In this document: positions 16,118 to 23,825 of the stretch, in pieces
How positions within the stretch are numbered: the first letter of the stretch is position 1
Layout of the letters: each line of letters starts with the position of its first letter
Source: Candidatus Methanomethylophilaceae archaeon
GTDB taxonomy: Archaea > Thermoplasmatota > Thermoplasmata > Methanomassiliicoccales > Methanomethylophilaceae
NCBI GenBank assembly: GCA_017519045.1
Contig: JAFWTC010000053.1
Span: 1-41,645 of the forward strand
DNA: 41,645 nt
Direction: 5' to 3'
Made by a program: the position numbers and the translations under genes
The notes under the pieces: generated by a model
Database searches by the model: none
Seen by the model: only the letters and a program-made list of their open reading frames with translations
What the model was told of the DNA's origin: nothing

Positions 16118-16971
16118 CCCGCATCCAGCCGGTGCACGGAGTCCCCGCCCTCGCCGTAGGCAACTGCCTCGTGATCGCGGACCTCCACATAGGCGTGGAG
16201 TCCCATCTCCGCTCCAAGGGCTACCATCTGGTCTCCCGCACCGGCGAGATGCTGAAGGCCATCGTGGACTCCGCGGACGACTGCATAGACAGGCTCGCGG
16301 TCCTCGGCGACGTCAAGGATTCGGTTCCTGGGACGTCCAAGCAGGAGTACTCCGAGATCCCGGATTTCTTCGAGAGGCTGTTCGAACGGTTCGACGTGAT
16401 AGACGTTGTCAAGGGGAACCATGACGTCGGCATCGAGGGTTTCCTGCCGGGAAGGGTGAAGGTCCATCCTGCCACGGGGATGCGCCTGGGAGACGTCGGG
16501 ATGGTCCACGGGCACAGATGGCCTTCCAAGGACGTAATGGCCTGCAGGACGCTCGTGATGGCCCACAACCACCCCGCGGTGATGTTCGTGGATGGGGTCG
16601 GGAAGATAACCACCGAGCCATGCTGGATCAGGGGGAGGTTCTCCGCCGTAAGCGACGACGTCTATCCCAGCCTTCCGGAGTCGTTCATAGTGATCCCGGC
16701 GTTCAACAGGATGCTCGGGGGCTCCCCCATGAACTCCGCCGAGACGGAGCCTATAGGGCCGATCCTGGGAAGCGGTCTGGTGGACTTCGACGGCTCCAGG
16801 TTCTACCTCCTGGACGGGGTGGACCTGGGGAGGCGCTCGGACCTCATGACGGACCGATGGATGAGCCCCCTCCGTTTCCACTGGAAAATACCATATTATG
16901 GAATAATCCCGATTTCTGATACGAATGATGTTATGCCATTGAATAAAAATCAGAATCGCATGAATTTTTGA
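16114..16971 (+). CDS. SbcD/Mre11-related archaeal metallophosphoesterase
   Basis: This calcineurin-like phosphoesterase is of the archaeal SbcD-related type (TIGR00024 group), with predicted DNA-related nuclease or phosphatase activity of unknown substrate. Metal motifs are VIADLHIGVES, AVLGDVKDSV, VVKGNHDVGIEG, MVHGHRWPS and VMAHNHPAV. The recognisable domain ends near DVDLGRRSDL/WMSPLRF, about residue 255. The final 30 residues (HWKIPYYGIIPISDTNDV...) come from an unusually AT-rich stretch that contains an inverted repeat and look unrelated to the family. It overlaps nnr by four bases (ATGA). Confidence 0.88.
   Translation: MTRIQPVHGVPALAVGNCLVIADLHIGVESHLRSKGYHLVSRTGEMLKAIVDSADDCIDRLAVLGDVKDSVPGTSKQEYSEIPDFFERLFERFDVIDVVKGNHDVGIEGFLPGRVKVHPATGMRLGDVGMVHGHRWPSKDVMACRTLVMAHNHPAVMFVDGVGKITTEPCWIRGRFSAVSDDVYPSLPESFIVIPAFNRMLGGSPMNSAETEPIGPILGSGLVDFDGSRFYLLDGVDLGRRSDLMTDRWMSPLRFHWKIPYYGIIPISDTNDVMPLNKNQNRMNF
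16910..16958 (+). repeat. Inverted repeat in the 3' tail of the SbcD-like gene
   Basis: CGATTTCTGAT (16910-16920) and ATCAGAATCG (16949-16958) are complementary apart from one bulged T, with a 28-base AT-rich loop and a downstream T-run. It may be a terminator-like structure or the scar of an insertion. Confidence 0.4.
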
Positions 16972-16996
16972 AGAAATAAGAGGTTTGATGTAAGAT

Positions 16997-17018
16997 GAGG
17001 GGTCGCCCCCTCGTTTTT
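16997..17018 (+). terminator. Intrinsic-type terminator of the nnr/phosphoesterase operon
   Basis: GAGGGG-TCGC-CCCCTC forms a six-pair GC hairpin followed by GTTTTT on the plus strand. It sits between the convergent phosphoesterase and mvhA genes. The hairpin may also serve mvhA in the other direction. Confidence 0.65.
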
Positions 17019-17022
17019 CCGC

Positions 17023-18540
17023 TCAGTTGCGGGTGATGGTGTCGTAGACGGTTCCGTCGGCGTTCCTGATCTCGGCGGTCAGAGGCATCTGGCCGGGGAG
17101 GCTGTGGGTAGCGCAGGAGTTGCAGGGGTCGTAGGCCCTGAACGCCATCTCGCACATGTTGAGGAGTCCGGGGGAGACCTCGAAGTTGTGGATGAGCGCT
17201 TTGGCGACCTTCGCGACGTCCATGCAGATGGGACCGTTGTTGTTGGTGGTTCCGACGACCATGTTGCAGGCGGTGACGATTCCGTTCTCGTCGCAGGTGT
17301 AGTCGTGGGTAAGGGTTCCGCGAGGAGCCTCGACGCATCCGACTCCGCGTCCGACGGGGACCAGGTCGGTCTGCTTGATGTCGCCCTTGAAGGCGTCCTT
17401 GTCCTCGCAGTCCTGCAGGCACTTCTCGGCGCAGCACAGCAGCTCGATGATCCTTGCCCAGTGGGTGACCAGGGTGTGCTGGCAGGGTCCGACGACTCCG
17501 GCGTCCTTGAGGATGCCGCGGTACTCGACCAGGGCGTCCTGGGCCAGAGGAGTGGGCATCTCGACGGCGACGTTCAGCCTGGAGAGCGGGGTGGCCCTGT
17601 AGAGGCCGCTGTCGGGTCCGTCGACGAGTCCCTTGTACCCGGGTTTCTTCAGGTAGGGGAATTTCTCGTAGGACCAGGGCTCGACGGCCTCGGAGATGTG
17701 GTCGAGGTAGTCCTTGGGGTCATAGAGGTCGTGCTCGTTGCCCTTCTGGTCGAGCACCCTTATGGGTCCGTCGTGGATCTCGAACTGCTTCTTGGAGTTG
17801 ACCATTCCCATGTGGTAGGTCTCGTGGTAGTAGAGGTCGGGGTTCAGGACGATGCTCATGTAATCCTTGTTGGCGTACACGACGTCCTTGAAGACCTTGA
17901 CGGAGGTCTTGGCGAACTCCAGCATGTCCTTCGCGTTGGCGACCATCTTCTGCCTCTCCTCCTCGGTGACCGATTTGGTGACTCCTCCAGGCACTCCCAT
18001 GACGGGGTGGGTGGCCTTTCCTCCGATGATGCTCTGGATCTCCTGAGCCTCGGCGCGGGCCTTGAGGACGGCTCCTCCGAGCTCCAGTCCGACGCGTCCG
18101 ACGACTCCGAGGACGTTCCTCTCCGCCGCGGGGGCGGCGGGTCCGCACACGAAGTCGGGCGCGGCCAGGGCGTAGAAGTGTGCGATGTGGCTGTGCACGA
18201 AGTGCGCGTTGTAGAACGTGTCCCTCACGTGGTAGGCGGTGGGAGTGGGCTTGGCGCCGAAGCATCCGTCGATGGCCTTGGTGGAGGCTAGGTGGTGCGC
18301 TCCGGGGCAGACTCCGCAGAGCCTGGCGGTGATCTGGTTGAGCTCGGTGACCCTCCTTCCGATGCAGAATCTCTCGAACCCTCTGAGCTCGGGGACCTGC
18401 CAGTAGGCGTTGGTGACGTCTCCCTTGTCGTCGAGGAAGATCTCGATCTTTCCGTGTCCCTCGAGACGGGTGATCGGATCGACGGTCACGCGGTTGCTGT
18501 TGACTTTTTTCTTGTCATCCCAAATGATAGGTGCTGCCAT
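17023..18540 (-). CDS. mvhA: F420-non-reducing [NiFe] hydrogenase large subunit MvhA
   Basis: MvhA carries the NiFe active site that oxidises H2 and feeds electrons through MvhG and MvhD to HdrA. The two Ni-binding motifs are present: ARLCGVCPGAHHLAS near residue 72 (RxCGxCxxxH) and YDPCNSCATH near residue 470 (DPCxxCxxH). About 26 residues (SLPGQMPLTAEIRNADG...) follow the last histidine. Group 3 large subunits are normally cleaved there by a HyaD/FrcD-type protease after nickel insertion, so this tail is probably the maturation peptide. The 505-residue length is somewhat above the usual MvhA. It directly follows mvhG with no spacer and is last in the operon. Confidence 0.96.
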   Translation of the reverse strand: MAAPIIWDDKKKVNSNRVTVDPITRLEGHGKIEIFLDDKGDVTNAYWQVPELRGFERFCIGRRVTELNQITARLCGVCPGAHHLASTKAIDGCFGAKPTPTAYHVRDTFYNAHFVHSHIAHFYALAAPDFVCGPAAPAAERNVLGVVGRVGLELGGAVLKARAEAQEIQSIIGGKATHPVMGVPGGVTKSVTEEERQKMVANAKDMLEFAKTSVKVFKDVVYANKDYMSIVLNPDLYYHETYHMGMVNSKKQFEIHDGPIRVLDQKGNEHDLYDPKDYLDHISEAVEPWSYEKFPYLKKPGYKGLVDGPDSGLYRATPLSRLNVAVEMPTPLAQDALVEYRGILKDAGVVGPCQHTLVTHWARIIELLCCAEKCLQDCEDKDAFKGDIKQTDLVPVGRGVGCVEAPRGTLTHDYTCDENGIVTACNMVVGTTNNNGPICMDVAKVAKALIHNFEVSPGLLNMCEMAFRAYDPCNSCATHSLPGQMPLTAEIRNADGTVYDTITRN

Positions 18541-19833
18541 TTACTGACCTCCGGTCTCTTTGACGGCCTTCTTGATGAGAGCCTTCCCCATGGTGAACGC
18601 GTAGAAGTACCCGAGCGGGTCCTTGATCTCGCTGACGATCTTGATGATCTTCTCCTCGTCGCAGATGGGGTCGTCGTCGAGGATGGGCAGAAGCGAGGCG
18701 ACTGCGGTGAACATGCTCGCTCCCTGCTCCTGGACCTCTGCGGTGGGCCCGTAGCATCCGCGGCAGGGCTGGCCGACCTTGGTGCACTTCGCTCCGCATC
18801 CACCGATGGTGGCGGCTCCGAGGCACAGGATTCCCTGGTCCATCAGGCAGACGCCGTCTTTGACGTTGACCTGGTAGGGGTCCAGGAACTCGGTGATCCT
18901 GGCGTTCTCCTTCTTCCTGGGGCACTCGTCGCACAGGGTCTTGGTGGTGATCCCGATGGTGGTTCCCTTGGGGGGCAGGGCGACGCCCTTGTAGGCGAAG
19001 TCCGCGACGGCCTTCAGCATCTGGCTGATGGTCTCCTGCTGGGGAGGGCACCCGGGGACGTAGTAGTCCACGTCGATGACCTGGTCGAGGGTCTTCACGG
19101 TGTCGTACAGGACGGGCAGGGTGAGCTCTCCCTCGGGCGCCTTGTAGGACGTCTGGGGGATTACGGGGTTGCCTTTGTGGTAGGTCTCCTGGAAGTTCGC
19201 GCTGGTGGGGGTCTTGGTGTAGACGTAGTTGAGAATCTCGTCCTTTCCGTCCGCGACCAGGTTGGCCAGGGCGGGGCTTCCGCCGAAGCAGGCGCAGCTT
19301 CCGTAGGCGACGACCAGCTTGGACTTCTGCCTGAGGAGCTTGACCATGTGCTCGTTCTCGGAGTTCCTGACGGCTCCGGAGATGATGGAGACGGTGATGT
19401 CGCCGTCGTTCATGGCGGCGATGTCCTTCTCCTTTCCGTCGGCGGCGACCGGCCACATGACGATGTTGGCCATGTCTCCGACGGTGAGGATCCTCTCGTT
19501 GACGTCCAGGATGGACACGTCGCATCCTCCGCAGGCCGCGGCCCAGTAGATGGCGAGGTTGATCTTTCCTCCGGAGGGGGCTCCGGGGAGAAGGTCTCCG
19601 AGATCGGCGGCCTCGAGGGTGTGGGTGACCTTGGCGTCGTTGGAGGAGATGGCGGTGGCGACCTTGTCGACGGCGCCCTTGACGGCTCCGTCGGCGGCCT
19701 TCGCGACGTTCTCCGCGGCCTTCACAGTGCTGTTGGCGGCCTTTCCGATGCCGTCCGCGACTTTGTTGGCGGCCTCGTTGACCTTGGCGGCGGGGGCCTC
19801 CTTCTTCTTGAATAATTTGTCTAGGAAGCTCAT
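18541..19833 (-). CDS. mvhG: F420-non-reducing hydrogenase small subunit MvhG with N-terminal helical extension
   Basis: MvhG carries the iron-sulfur clusters between the NiFe site of MvhA and MvhD. The conserved small-subunit core begins near residue 88: NLAIYWAAACGGCDVSILD (cysteines 101 and 104), VAYGSCACFGGSPALANL, DYYVPGCPPQ, then the cysteine-rich LCDECPR, GILCLGAATIGGCGAKC and GQPCRGCYGP that bind further clusters. Residues 1-87 are an extension absent from ordinary MvhG of about 300 residues. It starts with the amphipathic MSFLDKLFKKK and continues as an Ala/Lys-rich, 11-residue-like repeat (AANKVADGIGK, AANSTVKAAEN, VAKAADGAVKG), predicted to be one long amphipathic helix. It may touch the membrane or another complex (inference). 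Its stop is TAA, joined to mvhA. Confidence 0.95.
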   Translation of the reverse strand: MSFLDKLFKKKEAPAAKVNEAANKVADGIGKAANSTVKAAENVAKAADGAVKGAVDKVATAISSNDAKVTHTLEAADLGDLLPGAPSGGKINLAIYWAAACGGCDVSILDVNERILTVGDMANIVMWPVAADGKEKDIAAMNDGDITVSIISGAVRNSENEHMVKLLRQKSKLVVAYGSCACFGGSPALANLVADGKDEILNYVYTKTPTSANFQETYHKGNPVIPQTSYKAPEGELTLPVLYDTVKTLDQVIDVDYYVPGCPPQQETISQMLKAVADFAYKGVALPPKGTTIGITTKTLCDECPRKKENARITEFLDPYQVNVKDGVCLMDQGILCLGAATIGGCGAKCTKVGQPCRGCYGPTAEVQEQGASMFTAVASLLPILDDDPICDEEKIIKIVSEIKDPLGYFYAFTMGKALIKKAVKETGGQ

Positions 19834-20253
19834 TTAGTTCTCCTCCTTCTTGACGGGGGTGGGTCCGAGTTTCTTGATGGTGTCCACGAACTCGTTGACC
19901 GTCTTCTGGAACTTCTCTCCCTCGGACGCGGAGACCCACTCGAGCTTGAGCCTCTTGGGGTCGAATCCGTACTGCTCGAGGACGAGCCTCAGAAGGGCGA
20001 TCCTCCTCCTGGCCCTGTAGTTTCCGCCTATGTAGTGGCAGTCTCCGGGGTGGCATCCGAGAACCATGACTCCGTCGGCTCCTTTGGAGAAGGCCCTGAG
20101 GATGAACTCGGGGTCCACACGGGCGGAGCACATGGTCCTGATGATACGGAAGTTGGTGGGCATCTGAAGCCTGGCGACTCCTGCTCCGTCGGCTCCCGCA
20201 TAGGAGCACCAGTTGCAGCAGAAGGTGACTATTCTAGGTTCGAAATCTGCCAT
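19834..20253 (-). CDS. mvhD: MvhD, hydrogenase-to-HdrA electron-transfer subunit
   Basis: MvhD carries a [2Fe-2S] cluster and docks the hydrogenase to HdrA. The 139-residue protein has the expected cysteine pattern: TFCCNWCSYAGADGAG at the N-terminus, IRTMCSARVDP in the middle, and LGCHPGDCHYIGGN. Its length is standard. It lies 6 bases after hdrA and touches mvhG, so the order hdrA-mvhD-mvhG-mvhA is one transcription unit. Confidence 0.97.
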   Translation of the reverse strand: MADFEPRIVTFCCNWCSYAGADGAGVARLQMPTNFRIIRTMCSARVDPEFILRAFSKGADGVMVLGCHPGDCHYIGGNYRARRRIALLRLVLEQYGFDPKRLKLEWVSASEGEKFQKTVNEFVDTIKKLGPTPVKKEEN

Positions 20254-20259
20254 TTGGAA

Positions 20260-23200
20260 TCACTCTCCTCCAACGGGGTAGTCGAGGCAAGCGTCGATCT
20301 CAGCGATGATCTGCTTGGTCCTGAATCCCTTCTGCTCGAGGGCTCCGGACGGGCACGAGGCGACGCAGCATCCGCATCCCTTGCAGAGACCGGGGTTGAC
20401 CTGGCTCTTGAAGGATCCGTCCGCCTGCTTCACGAGGCTGACCGCGTTGTAGTCGCAGCATCCGACGCAGACTCCGCATCCGTCGCACAGGGACTCGTTG
20501 ACTCCGGCGACGATTCCCTCGGAGATGAGCTTGTCCTTGGAGATGACGGTGAGCATCCTGGAGGCGGCTCCGGAGGCCTGGGCGATGCACTCGTCCATGA
20601 ACTTGGGCCAGTGGGCGGCTCCGGCGACGTAGACTCCCTCGGTGGCGAAGTCGACGGGCCTCAGCTTCTGGTGGGCCTCGAAGTAGAATCCGTCCTTGGA
20701 GATGGGGACCTTGACCATCTTGGCGAGGTTCTCCTTGTTCTCTCTGTCGGGGGCGATTCCGGTGGCGAGGACCAGGGCGTCGACGGGGATCTCGACGTAG
20801 TCGCCGAGGGTGGCGTCGAAGGCCTTCACGCATTTGCCGTCGTACTCGGGCATGGCGTTGGTGACGGGGTACCTGAGGAACTTGACTCCGAGGCAGGAGG
20901 CCTTCTGGTAGAGCTCCTCGCGGAATCCGTAGGTCCTGATGTCCTTGTGCACGATGGTGACGTTCGCCATGGGGTTGGCCATCTTGACCTTGATGGCGTT
21001 CCTGAGGGACGAGGCGCAGCACACGCGAGAGCAGTAGTGGACGCTGTCGTTCCTGGATCCGACGCACTGGATGAAGACCACGTTCTGGGGGCTGTAGCCG
21101 TCCTTGAGCTTGGCCTCGAAGTCGATCTGGGTCATGACCTTGGCGTCTTTTCCGTAGTTGTACTCGGTGGGCTGGTAGGGCTTGGCTCCGACGGCGAACA
21201 GGACGCCTCCGACGGGGTAGTCCTTTCCATCGGACAGCCTCAGGGTGAAGTTGCCGACGAATCCGGGGATGTCCTTGACGGTCACTCCGGTGTGAACGAT
21301 GATGAGCGGGCACTTCTCGACCTTCGCGATGAGCTCGGCGAGGTAGTCCTTGACGCAGATTCCGTCCTCCTTGAAGTTGAAGTTGCGGGCGAATCCTCCC
21401 AGCTCCTTCTCCTTCTCGACGATGTGCACGGGGTATCCCTGGGCGGCGATGTCGAGGGCGGCGTTCATTCCGGTGATTCCTCCTCCGATGACGGCGGCGG
21501 CGTTGGTCACGGGTATCTCGGAACCGACGAGGGGCTCGAGCAGCGCGGCTTTGGCGAGGGCCATCCTGAGGAGGTCCTTGGCCTTGGCGGTGGCGGCCTC
21601 GGGCTGGTGCATGTGGATCCAGGAGCACTGGTCGCGGATGTTGGCCATGTTGAACAGGTATTTGTTCAGGCCTCCGTCCCTGCAGGCCTCCCTGAAGAGG
21701 GGCTCGTGGGTCCTGGGGGTGCACGACGCGACGACGACCCTGTTGAGGTCCTGCTCCACGATGGCCTTGGAGATGGACTCGAGGCAGTCCTGGGCGCAGG
21801 CGTACTGGGACTCGTTGGCGATGATCACGTGGGGCAGGGTCTTGGCGTACTCGACGACCTCGGGGACCTTGACCACGGATCCGATGTTGATACCGCAGTG
21901 GCAGACCCATACTCCGATGCGGGGCTCCTTTCCGATGACGTCCTTCTCGACGGGGTACTTCTTGGGAGCGCAGGGGGTGAAGTCCTTCTTGACGATCCAG
22001 GCTCCGGCTTTTGCGGAGGATCCGCAGGCCTCGGCGACGGAGGTGGGGATGTCCTTGGGGGCCGCGAAGGCGCCGGTGACGAAGATTCCCTTCCTGGTCG
22101 TCTCGAGGGGCTTGAAGACGGAGGTCTTGCAGAAGCCGTAGTTGTTGAGCTCGATTCCGAGGGTCTTGGCGAACTCCTCGGCTCCCTCCGGGGGCGCGAG
22201 TCCGACGGACAGGACGACGATGTCGAAGGTCTCGGACACGCCGTTGTTCTGGTCGTCGGTGTAGTTGATGGTCAGGGACTTGTCAGGGTTCTCCTCGACG
22301 TTGGAGACGCGGGCTCCCCTGTGCATCCTGATTCCGTACTCGTCCTCTCCCCTGTGGATGTAGGCCTCGAACTCCTTTCCGTAGGACCTGATGTCCATGA
22401 AGAAGATGTCCTCCTGGAGGTCTCCGTGCTCCTTGGTGATCATGGCCTGCTTGGTGGCGTACATGCAGCACACGGACGAGCAGTACTTCTTCCAGCCTTT
22501 CTTCTCGGACCTGGATCCGCAGCACTGGATGTACGCGATCTTGGTCGGGTGCTCCTTGGTGTTGTTGTCGACCTTGAAGTAGGGGATGGTGATGTGTCCT
22601 TTGTCGGGTCCGGAGGCGCACATCATCCTCTCGTACTCGATGGCGGTGACGACGTTCTTGTACCTGCCGTAGCCGTACTCGGTGGCTATGGAGGCGTCCC
22701 AGACCTTGAATCCGGGAGCGGCGATGATCGAGCCGACGTCGAGGACGATCTCCTCGTCCTTGTCGTCGTAGTGGATCGCGCCTTTTCCGCAGGCCTTGAA
22801 GCAGTTACCGCACTTGTCCTTGGTGAGCTTCATGCACACGGACTTGTCGATGACGGCAACGCGGGGGACGGCCTGAGCGTGGGGTATGTAGATTGCTTTC
22901 CTGTTGACGAGACCGAACTCGTACTTGTCAGGGATGTTCTTGACGGGACACTTGGCGATACAGTCGCCGCATCCAGTGCATTCCTTGGGGTTGACGTACC
23001 TGGCCTTCTTGAGGACGGTGACCTTGAAGTCTCCGGCCTCTCCATCGACTTTCAGGACCTCGTGGTAGGTCAGAACGTCGATGTTGGGGTGTCCGTTACA
23101 GTCAGCCATTTTAGGCGACAGGATACACGCGGAACAGTCGTTCGTGGGGAAGGTCTTGTCCAGGCGGCACATCACACCACCGATGGTGGGGTCTTTCTCG

Positions 23201-23292
23201 ACGAGATAGACATGAATGCCGCGGTCAGCAAGATCCAACGAAGCCTGGATTCCAGCGATTCCTCCACCGATAACCAATGCCGATTTACTCAA
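20260..23292 (-). CDS. hdrA: Heterodisulfide reductase subunit A, double-length form
   Basis: HdrA is the FAD subunit that bifurcates electrons from MvhD to ferredoxin and to HdrBC. This copy has 1010 residues, against about 650-670 for canonical HdrA. The first part (to about 460) is a full flavin domain with VIGGGIAGIQASLDLADRG, KTFPTNDCSACILSPKM and an inserted ferredoxin (CTGCGDCIAKCPVK). The N-terminal cluster domain of ordinary HdrA appears only at about 475 (VWVCHCGINIGSVVKVPEV). A second flavin domain follows (AVIGGGITGMNAALDIAAQG), lacking the TNDCSxC motif, and the protein ends with two [4Fe-4S] motifs (CDGCGVCVGCC, CKGCGCCVASCPSG). I chose TTG 23292 because GGAGG precedes it; TTG 23313 is upstream. 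hdrB and hdrC are not in the window. Confidence 0.95.
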   Translation of the reverse strand: MSKSALVIGGGIAGIQASLDLADRGIHVYLVEKDPTIGGVMCRLDKTFPTNDCSACILSPKMADCNGHPNIDVLTYHEVLKVDGEAGDFKVTVLKKARYVNPKECTGCGDCIAKCPVKNIPDKYEFGLVNRKAIYIPHAQAVPRVAVIDKSVCMKLTKDKCGNCFKACGKGAIHYDDKDEEIVLDVGSIIAAPGFKVWDASIATEYGYGRYKNVVTAIEYERMMCASGPDKGHITIPYFKVDNNTKEHPTKIAYIQCCGSRSEKKGWKKYCSSVCCMYATKQAMITKEHGDLQEDIFFMDIRSYGKEFEAYIHRGEDEYGIRMHRGARVSNVEENPDKSLTINYTDDQNNGVSETFDIVVLSVGLAPPEGAEEFAKTLGIELNNYGFCKTSVFKPLETTRKGIFVTGAFAAPKDIPTSVAEACGSSAKAGAWIVKKDFTPCAPKKYPVEKDVIGKEPRIGVWVCHCGINIGSVVKVPEVVEYAKTLPHVIIANESQYACAQDCLESISKAIVEQDLNRVVVASCTPRTHEPLFREACRDGGLNKYLFNMANIRDQCSWIHMHQPEAATAKAKDLLRMALAKAALLEPLVGSEIPVTNAAAVIGGGITGMNAALDIAAQGYPVHIVEKEKELGGFARNFNFKEDGICVKDYLAELIAKVEKCPLIIVHTGVTVKDIPGFVGNFTLRLSDGKDYPVGGVLFAVGAKPYQPTEYNYGKDAKVMTQIDFEAKLKDGYSPQNVVFIQCVGSRNDSVHYCSRVCCASSLRNAIKVKMANPMANVTIVHKDIRTYGFREELYQKASCLGVKFLRYPVTNAMPEYDGKCVKAFDATLGDYVEIPVDALVLATGIAPDRENKENLAKMVKVPISKDGFYFEAHQKLRPVDFATEGVYVAGAAHWPKFMDECIAQASGAASRMLTVISKDKLISEGIVAGVNESLCDGCGVCVGCCDYNAVSLVKQADGSFKSQVNPGLCKGCGCCVASCPSGALEQKGFRTKQIIAEIDACLDYPVGGE

Positions 23293-23308
23293 ATCATTGC
23301 CTCCGTAT

Positions 23309-23335
23309 ACCAACTGGTGTTTGGAACATGTTGGT
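23309..23335 (-). promoter_or_regulatory. Inverted repeat in the hdrA leader
   Basis: ACCAAC (23309-23314) and GTTGGT (23330-23335) are complementary and can pair in the predicted leader just upstream of the ribosome-binding site GGAGG. A role in control of translation is possible but unproven. Confidence 0.3.
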
Positions 23336-23369
23336 GTAACTGTTGCGATTTAATAGGTCTATCGTTTTG

Positions 23370-23380
23370 TTTTTTATACT
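23370..23380 (-). promoter_or_regulatory. TATA box of the hdrA-mvhDGA operon
   Basis: AGTATAAAAAA on the minus strand is a strong TATA match. It predicts a start near 23349 and a leader of about 57 bases, unlike the leaderless genes elsewhere in the window. Confidence 0.6.
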
Positions 23381-23576
23381 AAAACAAATCTATTTTTAGT
23401 TTTGAGCGTCTGAAAAATATATTTAGGAAGGGCTAAAAAACATGGTAGCCAGATGTCTCAAACACCCTAGATTCGTTGTATTGCTAAAAACAGTAATGCA
23501 ACGCTTGAAATAGTCGGTTTTTCCGCATGTTTCCGGGGAATCGGCTCCAAGGGTGCGGAGGAGGGTAAGGGATAGA

Positions 23577-23584
23577 TTTATAAA
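23577..23584 (+). promoter_or_regulatory. Orphan TATA box, possible small-RNA promoter
   Basis: TTTATAAA is a good archaeal TATA box with purine-rich GGGTAAGGGATAG before it (BRE-like region). The predicted start is near 23608. The next gene begins 218 bases further on and has its own promoter, so a non-coding transcript is possible. Confidence 0.4.
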
Positions 23585-23632
23585 CAGGTCCCTCATGTGG
23601 GTGCATTTTCAAACCGTCTGGCATGCCGTTTT

Positions 23633-23654
23633 GATGGATGCATGTCCATCCATC
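23633..23654 (+). repeat. Perfect inverted repeat, 8-base arms
   Basis: GATGGATG-CATGTC-CATCCATC lies shortly after the predicted start from the orphan TATA box. It could be an RNA hairpin or an operator. Confidence 0.45.
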
Positions 23655-23659
23655 GGGTG

Positions 23660-23687
23660 AGTAATACGAATTTTGAAATAGTAATAC
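23660..23687 (+). repeat. Direct repeat AGTAATAC, 20-base period
   Basis: AGTAATAC occurs at 23660-23667 and 23680-23687. The 20-base period is about two helical turns, as for a pair of regulator sites on one face of DNA. Confidence 0.4.
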
Positions 23688-23792
23688 ACAATCGGAAGGT
23701 CGTTTTTCATGCGTCTGGCGGTCTTCCGTCCTACCCGAAAAGTGGATGAAATCCGGCTCCGGAGGCCGTTTCGGCCCGAAAACGGACAGGCA

Positions 23793-23806
23793 ACCGTTAT
23801 AACGGT
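23793..23806 (+). promoter_or_regulatory. Palindromic TATA promoter of pop5
   Basis: ACCGTTATAACGGT is a perfect 14-base palindrome centred 26-27 bases before the ATG at 23826. It predicts a leaderless mRNA and fixes that start. Confidence 0.5.
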
Positions 23807-23825
23807 GCAGGGATTGGCCGTCGCC

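Larger units (their letters stand above)
23293..23825. other. Long divergent intergenic region (533 bases)
   Basis: This is the only gap over 300 bases. It holds the hdrA promoter and leader (23293-23380), an AT-rich patch (23380-23520), a second plus-strand TATA box at 23577, an inverted repeat at 23633-23654, a direct repeat at 23660/23680, and the pop5 promoter at 23793. I see no convincing coding sequence. The plus-strand frame from 23709 is open but lacks pop5-family similarity before residue 40. Confidence 0.6.

Noticed and set aside
18292-19815. Plus-strand open frame of about 500 codons opposite mvhG
   Set aside because: It shows the same antisense shadow pattern; mvhG has clear cluster motifs on the other strand.
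20035-23382. Plus-strand open frame of more than 1100 codons opposite hdrA and mvhD
   Set aside because: It is antisense to two genes with clear domains, is rich in Gly, Val, Asp and Leu from complementary codons, and has no recognisable domain. It is a by-product of GC-rich codon use.
23709-23825. N-terminal 39 residues upstream of Pop5
   Set aside because: Family similarity starts at the ATG 23826, and a TATA box sits inside the proposed extension at the distance expected for a leaderless start.
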